Source: Saccoglossus kowalevskii (taxonomy: Eukaryota > Hemichordata > Enteropneusta > Harrimaniidae). From it: DNA of 14,162 nt. The notes beneath the pieces were generated by a model. It was not told where the DNA came from. It did no database searches and worked only from the letters and a program-made list of their open reading frames with translations. Location: assembly GCF_000003605.2 (NCBI RefSeq), contig NW_003107827.1, positions 1 to 14,162 of the forward strand. The letters are read 5' to 3'. A program made the position numbers and the translations under genes. This document shows, piece by piece, positions 1-9,896 of the stretch (position 1 is the stretch's first letter; the number at the start of each line of letters is the position of its first letter).

Positions 1-87
1 AAAGCACAACATTTGTCTAAAAAGTTTCATATTTTTCATGGAATTCTGTCAATAATCCTACGCTAATTTTATTCAGTGAATGTGTGA
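1..87. other. AT-rich non-repetitive left flank
   Basis: This is the only sequence in the window outside the tandem array. It is about 29% G+C by hand count, clearly lower than the 44% of the repeat unit, and has several short A and T runs and one EcoRI site (GAATTC, 41-46). I see no open reading frame of useful length, no RNA gene and no transposon terminus. The first bases, AAAGCACA (1-8) followed by TTTGTC (12-17), loosely resemble the part of the unit that reads AAAGCACATTGTC, but they are out of register with the array and the match fades at once. It is best regarded as unique intergenic DNA that anchors the array. Confidence 0.7.
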
Positions 88-96
88 CACGTATGT
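82..96. other. Left array junction
   Basis: The change from unique DNA to array is abrupt. Inside the array a unit is preceded by GGAGAC, giving GGAGACCACGTATG. At the junction the sequence is GTGTGACACGTATG, so repeat identity starts around 86-88 and is full-length from 88. The flank reads GTGT-G-ACAC (82-90), a 4-bp inverted repeat overlapping the first repeat bases. No graded series of decayed units lies outside the boundary within the 87 bp available. No target-site duplication can be judged because the right boundary is not present. Confidence 0.75.
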
Positions 97-388
97 ATTA
101 GAGTTGAAACCACATTGTCGTAGCGGAGACCACGTATGTATTAGAGTTGAAACCACATTGTCGTAGCGGAGACCACGTATGTATTAGAGTTGAAACCACA
201 TTGTCGTAGCGGAGACCACGTATGTATTAGAGTTGAAACCACATTGTCGTAGCGGAGACCACGTATGTATTAGAGTTGAAACCACATTGTCGTAGCGGAG
301 ACCACGTATGTATTAGAGTTGAAACCACATTGTCGTAGCGGAGACCACGTATGTATTAGAGTTGAAACCACATTGTCGTAGCGGAGAC
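88..388. repeat. Left-edge block of seven identical type A units
   Basis: Units 1-7 all carry G at position 19, C at position 23 and GC at 36-37, with no private change. The first departure is unit 8 (position 19 = C). Edge units of old satellites are usually the most diverged, since unequal exchange homogenises the middle best, so a perfectly uniform edge points to recent local expansion here or a recent breakpoint that made a new edge. Confidence 0.85.
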
Positions 389-818
389 CACGTATGTATT
401 AGAGTTCAAACCACATTGTCGTAGCGGAGACCACGTATGTATTAGAGTTGAAACCACATTGTCGTAGCGGAGACCACGTATGTATTAGAGTTCAAACCAC
501 ATTGTCGTAGCGGAGACCACGTATGTATTAGAGTTGAAACCACATTGTCGTAGCGGAGACCACGTATGTATTAGAGTTGAAACCACATTGTCGTAGCGGA
601 GACCACGTATGTATTAGAGTTCAAAGCACATTGTCGTAGCGGAGACCACGTATGTATTAGAGTTCAAAGCACATTGTCGTAGCGGAGACCACGTATGTAT
701 TAGAGTTGAAACCACATTGTCGTAGCGGAGACCACGTATGTATTAGAGTTCAAAGCACATTGTCGTAGCGGAGACCACGTATGTATTAGAGTTGAAACCA
801 CATTGTCGTAGCGGAGAC

Positions 819-1205
819 CACGTATGTATTAGAGTTGAAACCACATTGTCGTAGCGGAGACCACGTATGTATTAGAGTTGAAACCACATTGTCGTAGCGG
901 AGACCACGTATGTATTAGAGTTCAAACCACATTGTCGTAGCGGAGACCACGTATGTATTAGAGTTGAAACCACATTGTCGTAGCGGAGACCACGTATGTA
1001 TTAGAGTTGAAACCACATTGTCGTAGCGGAGACCACGTATGTATTAGAGTTCAAACCACATTGTCGTAGCGGAGACCACGTATGTATTAGAGTTGAAACC
1101 ACATTGTCGTAGCGGAGACCACGTATGTATTAGAGTTGAAACCACATTGTCGTAGCGGAGACCACGTATGTATTAGAGTTCAAACCACATTGTCGTAGCG
1201 GAGAC
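819..1205. repeat. 129-bp higher-order trimer A-A-B, three copies
   Basis: Units 18-26 read AAB AAB AAB by the position 19 and 23 variants, so the true period of this stretch is 129 bp. After one type C unit (27), a further AAB follows (units 28-30). The copies are identical at every position I can see. The trimer probably arose by amplification of a three-unit block rather than by independent mutation of every third unit. Confidence 0.8.
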
Positions 1206-1377
1206 CACGTATGTATTAGAGTTCAAAGCACATTGTCGTAGCGGAGACCACGTATGTATTAGAGTTGAAACCACATTGTCGTAGCGGAGACCACGTATGT
1301 ATTAGAGTTGAAACCACATTGTCGTAGCGGAGACCACGTATGTATTAGAGTTCAAACCACATTGTCGTAGCGGAGAC

Positions 1378-1635
1378 CACGTATGTATTAGAGTTGAAAG
1401 CACATTGTCGTAGCGGAGACCACGTATGTATTAGAGTTCAAACCACATTGTCGTAGCGGAGACCACGTATGTATTAGAGTTCAAACCACATTGTCGTAGC
1501 GGAGACCACGTATGTATTAGAGTTGAAAGCACATTGTCGTAGCGGAGACCACGTATGTATTAGAGTTCAAACCACATTGTCGTAGCGGAGACCACGTATG
1601 TATTAGAGTTCAAACCACATTGTCGTAGCGGAGAC
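1378..1635. repeat. 129-bp trimer D-B-B, two copies
   Basis: Units 31-33 and 34-36 both read D-B-B. Type D (G at 19, G at 23) first appears here. The block is followed by two more B units and another D (units 37-39), so DBB is embedded in a B-rich tract. It has the same trimer length as the AAB block to its left but a different composition. Confidence 0.7.
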
Positions 1636-1764
1636 CACGTATGTATTAGAGTTCAAACCACATTGTCGTAGCGGAGACCACGTATGTATTAGAGTTCAAA
1701 CCACATTGTCGTAGCGGAGACCACGTATGTATTAGAGTTGAAAGCACATTGTCGTAGCGGAGAC

Positions 1765-1852
1765 CACGTATGTATTAGAGTTTGAAACCACATTGTCGTA
1801 GCGGAGACCACGTATGTATTAGAGTTGAAACCACATTGTTCGTAGCGGAGAC
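1765..1852. repeat. Two adjacent 44-bp units, each with one extra T
   Basis: Unit 40 (1765-1808) has TTT at 1781-1783 where other units have TT before GAAACC. Unit 41 (1809-1852) has TTGTTCG, with the extra T at 1839-1840, where others have TTGTCG. Only five of 327 units deviate in length, so two different 1-bp insertions in neighbouring units is a notable cluster. Both lengthen or make a T run, so residual sequencing error is a plausible alternative to real mutation. Confidence 0.85.
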
Positions 1853-2239
1853 CACGTATGTATTAGAGTTGAAAGCACATTGTCGTAGCGGAGACCACGT
1901 ATGTATTAGAGTTGAAACCACATTGTCGTAGCGGAGACCACGTATGTATTAGAGTTGAAAGCACATTGTCGTAGCGGAGACCACGTATGTATTAGAGTTG
2001 AAAGCACATTGTCGTAGCGGAGACCACGTATGTATTAGAGTTGAAACCACATTGTCGTAGCGGAGACCACGTATGTATTAGAGTTCAAAGCACATTGTCG
2101 TAGCGGAGACCACGTATGTATTAGAGTTGAAACCACATTGTCGTAGCGGAGACCACGTATGTATTAGAGTTGAAACCACATTGTCGTAGCGGAGACCACG
2201 TATGTATTAGAGTTCAAACCACATTGTCGTAGCGGAGAC

Positions 2240-2497
2240 CACGTATGTATTAGAGTTCAAACCACATTGTCGTACCGGAGACCACGTATGTATTAGAGTT
2301 GAAACCACATTGTCGTAGTGGAGACCACGTATGTATTAGAGTTGAAACCACATTGTCGTAGCGGAGACCACGTATGTATTAGAGTTCAAACCACATTGTC
2401 GTAGCGGAGACCACGTATGTATTAGAGTTGAAACCACATTGTCGTAGTGGAGACCACGTATGTATTAGAGTTGAAACCACATTGTCGTAGTGGAGAC
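2240..2497. repeat. Isolated patch of right-half variants (ACCGG and TAGTGG units)
   Basis: Unit 51 (2240-2282) has TACCGG (G to C at 2275), and units 52, 55 and 56 have TAGTGG (C to T at position 37). These variants are otherwise absent from the left half of the array; the next appear only from unit 180 (7790). Unit 51 is a B unit preceded by plain B and followed by a T-bearing A unit, the same order as units 202-204 (8736-8864). The patch looks like a displaced copy of right-half sequence. Confidence 0.75.
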
Positions 2498-3314
2498 CAC
2501 GTATGTATTAGAGTTGAAACCACATTGTCGTAGCGGAGACCACGTATGTATTAGAGTTCAAACCACATTGTCGTAGCGGAGACCACGTATGTATTAGAGT
2601 TCAAACCACATTGTCGTAGCGGAGACCACGTATGTATTAGAGTTCAAACCACATTGTCGTAGCGGAGACCACGTATGTATTAGAGTTCAAACCACATTGT
2701 CGTAGCGGAGACCACGTATGTATTAGAGTTGAAACCACATTGTCGTAGCGGAGACCACGTATGTATTAGAGTTGAAACCACATTGTCGTAGCGGAGACCA
2801 CGTATGTATTAGAGTTGAAACCACATTGTCGTAGCGGAGACCACGTATGTATTAGAGTTCAAAGCACATTGTCGTAGCGGAGACCACGTATGTATTAGAG
2901 TTGAAACCACATTGTCGTAGCGGAGACCACGTATGTATTAGAGTTGAAAGCACATTGTCGTAGCGGAGACCACGTATGTATTAGAGTTCAAACCACATTG
3001 TCGTAGCGGAGACCACGTATGTATTAGAGTTCAAACCACATTGTCGTAGCGGAGACCACGTATGTATTAGAGTTCAAACCACATTGTCGTAGCGGAGACC
3101 ACGTATGTATTAGAGTTGAAACCACATTGTCGTAGCGGAGACCACGTATGTATTAGAGTTGAAACCACATTGTCGTAGCGGAGACCACGTATGTATTAGA
3201 GTTCAAAGCACATTGTCGTAGCGGAGACCACGTATGTATTAGAGTTGAAACCACATTGTCGTAGCGGAGACCACGTATGTATTAGAGTTGAAACCACATT
3301 GTCGTAGCGGAGAC

Positions 3315-3360
3315 CACGTATGTATTAGAGTTCAAACCACATTGTCGTAGTAGCGGAGAC
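3315..3360. repeat. 46-bp unit with TAG duplication
   Basis: Unit 76 reads GTCGTAGTAGCGG where others read GTCGTAGCGG, with the extra TAG at 3351-3353. It is a simple 3-bp tandem duplication, the smallest slippage product expected at this motif. It occurs once only, so it has not spread to neighbouring units. It shifts the register of everything to its right by 3 bp. Confidence 0.9.
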
Positions 3361-4521
3361 CACGTATGTATTAGAGTTGAAACCACATTGTCGTAGCGGA
3401 GACCACGTATGTATTAGAGTTGAAACCACATTGTCGTAGCGGAGACCACGTATGTATTAGAGTTCAAAGCACATTGTCGTAGCGGAGACCACGTATGTAT
3501 TAGAGTTCAAACCACATTGTCGTAGCGGAGACCACGTATGTATTAGAGTTCAAACCACATTGTCGTAGCGGAGACCACGTATGTATTAGAGTTCAAACCA
3601 CATTGTCGTAGCGGAGACCACGTATGTATTAGAGTTGAAACCACATTGTCGTAGCGGAGACCACGTATGTATTAGAGTTCAAACCACATTGTCGTAGCGG
3701 AGACCACGTATGTATTAGAGTTGAAACCACATTGTCGTAGCGGAGACCACGTATGTATTAGAGTTGAAACCACATTGTCGTAGCGGAGACCACGTATGTA
3801 TTAGAGTTCAAAGCACATTGTCGTAGCGGAGACCACGTATGTATTAGAGTTCAAACCACATTGTCGTAGCGGAGACCACGTATGTATTAGAGTTGAAACC
3901 ACATTGTCGTAGCGGAGACCACGTATGTATTAGAGTTCAAAGCACATTGTCGTAGCGGAGACCACGTATGTATTAGAGTTCAAACCACATTGTCGTAGCG
4001 GAGACCACGTATGTATTAGAGTTCAAACCACATTGTCGTAGCGGAGACCACGTATGTATTAGAGTTGAAACCACATTGTCGTAGCGGAGACCACGTATGT
4101 ATTAGAGTTGAAACCACATTGTCGTAGCGGAGACCACGTATGTATTAGAGTTGAAACCACATTGTCGTAGCGGAGACCACGTATGTATTAGAGTTCAAAC
4201 CACATTGTCGTAGCGGAGACCACGTATGTATTAGAGTTCAAACCACATTGTCGTAGCGGAGACCACGTATGTATTAGAGTTGAAACCACATTGTCGTAGC
4301 GGAGACCACGTATGTATTAGAGTTGAAAGCACATTGTCGTAGCGGAGACCACGTATGTATTAGAGTTCAAACCACATTGTCGTAGCGGAGACCACGTATG
4401 TATTAGAGTTGAAACCACATTGTCGTAGCGGAGACCACGTATGTATTAGAGTTCAAACCACATTGTCGTAGCGGAGACCACGTATGTATTAGAGTTGAAA
4501 GCACATTGTCGTAGCGGAGAC

Positions 4522-4994
4522 CACGTATGTATTAGAGTTGAAACCACATTGTCGTAGCGGAGACCACGTATGTATTAGAGTTCAAAGCACATTGTCGTAG
4601 CGGAGACCACGTATGTATTAGAGTTGAAACCACATTGTCGTAGCGGAGACCACGTATGTATTAGAGTTCAAACCACATTGTCGTAGCGGAGACCACGTAT
4701 GTATTAGAGTTGAAACCACATTGTCGTAGCGGAGACCACGTATGTATTAGAGTTCAAACCACATTGTCGTAGCGGAGACCACGTATGTATTAGAGTTCAA
4801 ACCACATTGTCGTAGCGGAGACCACGTATGTATTAGAGTTCAAAGCACATTGTCGTAGCGGAGACCACGTATGTATTAGAGTTGAAAGCACATTGTCGTA
4901 GCGGAGACCACGTATGTATTAGAGTTGAAAGCACATTGTCGTAGCGGAGACCACGTATGTATTAGAGTTGAAACCACATTGTCGTAGCGGAGAC
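4522..4994. repeat. Higher-order block, first copy (11 units, 13-unit period)
   Basis: Units 104-114 read A C A B A B B C D D A. The same 11-unit string recurs exactly at units 117-127 (5081-5553), 559 bp (13 units) downstream. The two 473-bp copies are separated by just two units (C A). A match of 11 four-state symbols is very unlikely by chance in an array where A and B are common and C and D rare, so this is a block duplication. Confidence 0.8.
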
Positions 4995-5080
4995 CACGTA
5001 TGTATTAGAGTTCAAAGCACATTGTCGTAGCGGAGACCACGTATGTATTAGAGTTGAAACCACATTGTCGTAGCGGAGAC

Positions 5081-5553
5081 CACGTATGTATTAGAGTTGA
5101 AACCACATTGTCGTAGCGGAGACCACGTATGTATTAGAGTTCAAAGCACATTGTCGTAGCGGAGACCACGTATGTATTAGAGTTGAAACCACATTGTCGT
5201 AGCGGAGACCACGTATGTATTAGAGTTCAAACCACATTGTCGTAGCGGAGACCACGTATGTATTAGAGTTGAAACCACATTGTCGTAGCGGAGACCACGT
5301 ATGTATTAGAGTTCAAACCACATTGTCGTAGCGGAGACCACGTATGTATTAGAGTTCAAACCACATTGTCGTAGCGGAGACCACGTATGTATTAGAGTTC
5401 AAAGCACATTGTCGTAGCGGAGACCACGTATGTATTAGAGTTGAAAGCACATTGTCGTAGCGGAGACCACGTATGTATTAGAGTTGAAAGCACATTGTCG
5501 TAGCGGAGACCACGTATGTATTAGAGTTGAAACCACATTGTCGTAGCGGAGAC
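5081..5553. repeat. Higher-order block, second copy
   Basis: Units 117-127 repeat the string of units 104-114. The last eight units of this copy (120-127, B A B B C D D A) are then followed immediately by B A B B C D D B (units 128-135), so the block was extended again with a shorter 8-unit (344-bp) period. Two nested amplification lengths are visible here. Confidence 0.8.
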
Positions 5554-5854
5554 CACGTATGTATTAGAGTTCAAACCACATTGTCGTAGCGGAGACCACG
5601 TATGTATTAGAGTTGAAACCACATTGTCGTAGCGGAGACCACGTATGTATTAGAGTTCAAACCACATTGTCGTAGCGGAGACCACGTATGTATTAGAGTT
5701 CAAACCACATTGTCGTAGCGGAGACCACGTATGTATTAGAGTTCAAAGCACATTGTCGTAGCGGAGACCACGTATGTATTAGAGTTGAAAGCACATTGTC
5801 GTAGCGGAGACCACGTATGTATTAGAGTTGAAAGCACATTGTCGTAGCGGAGAC
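5554..5854. repeat. Third copy of the B-A-B-B-C-D-D string
   Basis: Units 128-134 read B A B B C D D, matching units 107-113 (4651-4951) and 120-126 (5210-5510). The match to the adjacent copy breaks at unit 135, which is B instead of A. To the right the array turns into an almost pure B tract, so this is the right end of the 8-unit amplification. Confidence 0.8.
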
Positions 5855-6284
5855 CACGTATGTATTAGAGTTCAAACCACATTGTCGTAGCGGAGACCAC
5901 GTATGTATTAGAGTTCAAACCACATTGTCGTAGCGGAGACCACGTATGTATTAGAGTTCAAACCACATTGTCGTAGCGGAGACCACGTATGTATTAGAGT
6001 TCAAAGCACATTGTCGTAGCGGAGACCACGTATGTATTAGAGTTCAAACCACATTGTCGTAGCGGAGACCACGTATGTATTAGAGTTCAAACCACATTGT
6101 CGTAGCGGAGACCACGTATGTATTAGAGTTCAAACCACATTGTCGTAGCGGAGACCACGTATGTATTAGAGTTCAAACCACATTGTCGTAGCGGAGACCA
6201 CGTATGTATTAGAGTTCAAACCACATTGTCGTAGCGGAGACCACGTATGTATTAGAGTTCAAAGCACATTGTCGTAGCGGAGAC

Positions 6285-6972
6285 CACGTATGTATTAGAG
6301 TTCAAACCACATTGTCGTAGCGGAGACCACGTATGTATTAGAGTTCAAACCACATTGTCGTAGCGGAGACCACGTATGTATTAGAGTTCAAACCACATTG
6401 TCGTAGCGGAGACCACGTATGTATTAGAGTTCAAACCACATTGTCGTAGCGGAGACCACGTATGTATTAGAGTTCAAACCACATTGTCGTAGCGGAGACC
6501 ACGTATGTATTAGAGTTCAAACCACATTGTCGTAGCGGAGACCACGTATGTATTAGAGTTCAAACCACATTGTCGTAGCGGAGACCACGTATGTATTAGA
6601 GTTCAAACCACATTGTCGTAGCGGAGACCACGTATGTATTAGAGTTCAAACCACATTGTCGTAGCGGAGACCACGTATGTATTAGAGTTCAAACCACATT
6701 GTCGTAGCGGAGACCACGTATGTATTAGAGTTCAAACCACATTGTCGTAGCGGAGACCACGTATGTATTAGAGTTCAAACCACATTGTCGTAGCGGAGAC
6801 CACGTATGTATTAGAGTTCAAACCACATTGTCGTAGCGGAGACCACGTATGTATTAGAGTTCAAACCACATTGTCGTAGCGGAGACCACGTATGTATTAG
6901 AGTTCAAACCACATTGTCGTAGCGGAGACCACGTATGTATTAGAGTTCAAACCACATTGTCGTAGCGGAGAC
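6285..6972. repeat. Run of 16 identical type B units
   Basis: Units 145-160 are all type B (C at 19, C at 23, GC at 36-37) with no visible difference over 688 bp. It is the longest pure run in the window. The flanking tract on the left (units 135-144) is also B except for two type C units, so 24 of 26 consecutive units are the same. This is the most recently homogenised or expanded segment, and also the place where an assembly could most easily gain or lose copies. Confidence 0.85.
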
Positions 6973-7574
6973 CACGTATGTATTAGAGTTGAAACCACAT
7001 TGTCGTAGCGGAGACCACGTATGTATTAGAGTTGAAACCACATTGTCGTAGCGGAGACCACGTATGTATTAGAGTTCAAACCACATTGTCGTAGCGGAGA
7101 CCACGTATGTATTAGAGTTGAAACCACATTGTCGTAGCGGAGACCACGTATGTATTAGAGTTCAAAGCACATTGTCGTAGCGGAGACCACGTATGTATTA
7201 GAGTTCAAAGCACATTGTCGTAGCGGAGACCACGTATGTATTAGAGTTCAAAGCACATTGTCGTAGCGGAGACCACGTATGTATTAGAGTTGAAACCACA
7301 TTGTCGTAGCGGAGACCACGTATGTATTAGAGTTGAAACCACATTGTCGTAGCGGAGACCACGTATGTATTAGAGTTCAAACCACATTGTCGTAGCGGAG
7401 ACCACGTATGTATTAGAGTTGAAACCACATTGTCGTAGCGGAGACCACGTATGTATTAGAGTTCAAAGCACATTGTCGTAGCGGAGACCACGTATGTATT
7501 AGAGTTCAAAGCACATTGTCGTAGCGGAGACCACGTATGTATTAGAGTTCAAAGCACATTGTCGTAGCGGAGAC
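6973..7574. repeat. Perfect tandem duplication of a 7-unit block A-A-B-A-C-C-C
   Basis: Units 161-167 (6973-7273) and 168-174 (7274-7574) both read A A B A C C C. The 301-bp copies are adjacent and identical as far as I can see. It holds six of the last type C units in the array; after 7574 type C occurs only twice (units 219 and 310). The CCC triplets occur nowhere else in the window, so the copy relation is secure. Confidence 0.85.
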
Positions 7575-8176
7575 CACGTATGTATTAGAGTTCAAACCAC
7601 ATTGTCGTAGCGGAGACCACGTATGTATTAGAGTTCAAACCACATTGTCGTAGCGGAGACCACGTATGTATTAGAGTTCAAACCACATTGTCGTAGCGGA
7701 GACCACGTATGTATTAGAGTTCAAACCACATTGTCGTAGCGGAGACCACGTATGTATTAGAGTTGAAACCACATTGTCGTAGCGGAGACCACGTATGTAT
7801 TAGAGTTCAAACCACATTGTCGTAGTGGAGACCACGTATGTATTAGAGTTGAAACCACATTGTCGTAGCGGAGACCACGTATGTATTAGAGTTCAAACCA
7901 CATTGTCGTAGCGGAGACCACGTATGTATTAGAGTTGAAACCACATTGTCGTAGCGGAGACCACGTATGTATTAGAGTTGAAACCACATTGTCGTAGCGG
8001 AGACCACGTATGTATTAGAGTTCAAACCACATTGTCGTAGTGGAGACCACGTATGTATTAGAGTTGAAACCACATTGTCGTAGTGGAGACCACGTATGTA
8101 TTAGAGTTGAAACCACATTGTCGTAGCGGAGACCACGTATGTATTAGAGTTCAAACCACATTGTCGTAGCGGAGAC

Positions 8177-8219
8177 CACGTATGTATTAGAGTTCAAACC
8201 ACATTGTCGTACCGGAGAC
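8177..8219. repeat. ACCGG variant unit 189
   Basis: This type B unit has TACCGGAG in place of TAGCGGAG (G to C at 8212). The change makes a CCGG (HpaII/MspI) site that normal units lack. Only three units carry it: this one, unit 51 (2275) and unit 203 (8814). Units 189 and 203 are exactly 14 units (602 bp) apart. Confidence 0.85.
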
Positions 8220-8434
8220 CACGTATGTATTAGAGTTCAAACCACATTGTCGTAGCGGAGACCACGTATGTATTAGAGTTCAAACCACATTGTCGTAGCG
8301 GAGACCACGTATGTATTAGAGTTGAAACCACATTGTCGTAGCGGAGACCACGTATGTATTAGAGTTCAAACCACATTGTCGTAGCGGAGACCACGTATGT
8401 ATTAGAGTTGAAACCACATTGTCGTAGCGGAGAC

Positions 8435-8778
8435 CACGTATGTATTAGAGTTGAAACCACATTGTCGTAGCGGAGACCACGTATGTATTAGAGTTGAAAC
8501 CACATTGTCGTAGCGGAGACCACGTATGTATTAGAGTTCAAACCACATTGTCGTAGCGGAGACCACGTATGTATTAGAGTTGAAACCACATTGTCGTAGC
8601 GGAGACCACGTATGTATTAGAGTTGAAACCACATTGTCGTAGCGGAGACCACGTATGTATTAGAGTTCAAACCACATTGTCGTAGTGGAGACCACGTATG
8701 TATTAGAGTTGAAACCACATTGTCGTAGCGGAGACCACGTATGTATTAGAGTTCAAACCACATTGTCGTAGCGGAGAC
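8435..8778. repeat. 10-unit higher-order repeat, first copy
   Basis: Units 195-202 read A A B A A B(T) A B, where (T) marks TAGTGG. Units 205-212 (8865-9208) give the same eight symbols in the same order, including the T mark, 430 bp downstream. The two units that complete the 10-unit period differ: 203-204 are B with ACCGG and A(T), while 213-214 are A and B(T). Confidence 0.8.
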
Positions 8779-8821
8779 CACGTATGTATTAGAGTTCAAA
8801 CCACATTGTCGTACCGGAGAC
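8779..8821. repeat. ACCGG variant unit 203
   Basis: A type B unit with the G to C change at 8814. It sits between a plain B unit and an A unit with TAGTGG, the same neighbours as unit 51 near 2275. That shared context makes a single origin followed by block copying more likely than three independent transversions. Confidence 0.85.
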
Positions 8822-8864
8822 CACGTATGTATTAGAGTTGAAACCACATTGTCGTAGTGGAGAC

Positions 8865-9208
8865 CACGTATGTATTAGAGTTGAAACCACATTGTCGTAG
8901 CGGAGACCACGTATGTATTAGAGTTGAAACCACATTGTCGTAGCGGAGACCACGTATGTATTAGAGTTCAAACCACATTGTCGTAGCGGAGACCACGTAT
9001 GTATTAGAGTTGAAACCACATTGTCGTAGCGGAGACCACGTATGTATTAGAGTTGAAACCACATTGTCGTAGCGGAGACCACGTATGTATTAGAGTTCAA
9101 ACCACATTGTCGTAGTGGAGACCACGTATGTATTAGAGTTGAAACCACATTGTCGTAGCGGAGACCACGTATGTATTAGAGTTCAAACCACATTGTCGTA
9201 GCGGAGAC
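8865..9208. repeat. 10-unit higher-order repeat, second copy
   Basis: Units 205-212 repeat the pattern of units 195-202. A hint of the same 10-unit period returns near the right end, where A B A B(T) occurs at units 313-316 and again at 323-326. Confidence 0.75.
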
Positions 9209-9896
9209 CACGTATGTATTAGAGTTGAAACCACATTGTCGTAGCGGAGACCACGTATGTATTAGAGTTCAAACCACATTGTCGTAGTGGAGACCACGTA
9301 TGTATTAGAGTTCAAACCACATTGTCGTAGTGGAGACCACGTATGTATTAGAGTTCAAACCACATTGTCGTAGCGGAGACCACGTATGTATTAGAGTTCA
9401 AACCACATTGTCGTAGCGGAGACCACGTATGTATTAGAGTTGAAACCACATTGTCGTAGCGGAGACCACGTATGTATTAGAGTTCAAAGCACATTGTCGT
9501 AGCGGAGACCACGTATGTATTAGAGTTCAAACCACATTGTCGTAGCGGAGACCACGTATGTATTAGAGTTGAAACCACATTGTCGTAGCGGAGACCACGT
9601 ATGTATTAGAGTTCAAACCACATTGTCGTAGCGGAGACCACGTATGTATTAGAGTTGAAACCACATTGTCGTAGCGGAGACCACGTATGTATTAGAGTTC
9701 AAACCACATTGTCGTAGCGGAGACCACGTATGTATTAGAGTTGAAACCACATTGTCGTAGCGGAGACCACGTATGTATTAGAGTTCAAACCACATTGTCG
9801 TAGCGGAGACCACGTATGTATTAGAGTTCAAACCACATTGTCGTAGTGGAGACCACGTATGTATTAGAGTTGAAACCACATTGTCGTAGCGGAGAC

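Noticed and set aside
1-87. Transposon end or promoter in the left flank
   Set aside because: No terminal inverted repeat, target duplication or convincing promoter pair is visible. T-rich runs at 33-37 and 67-71 are expected at 29% G+C.
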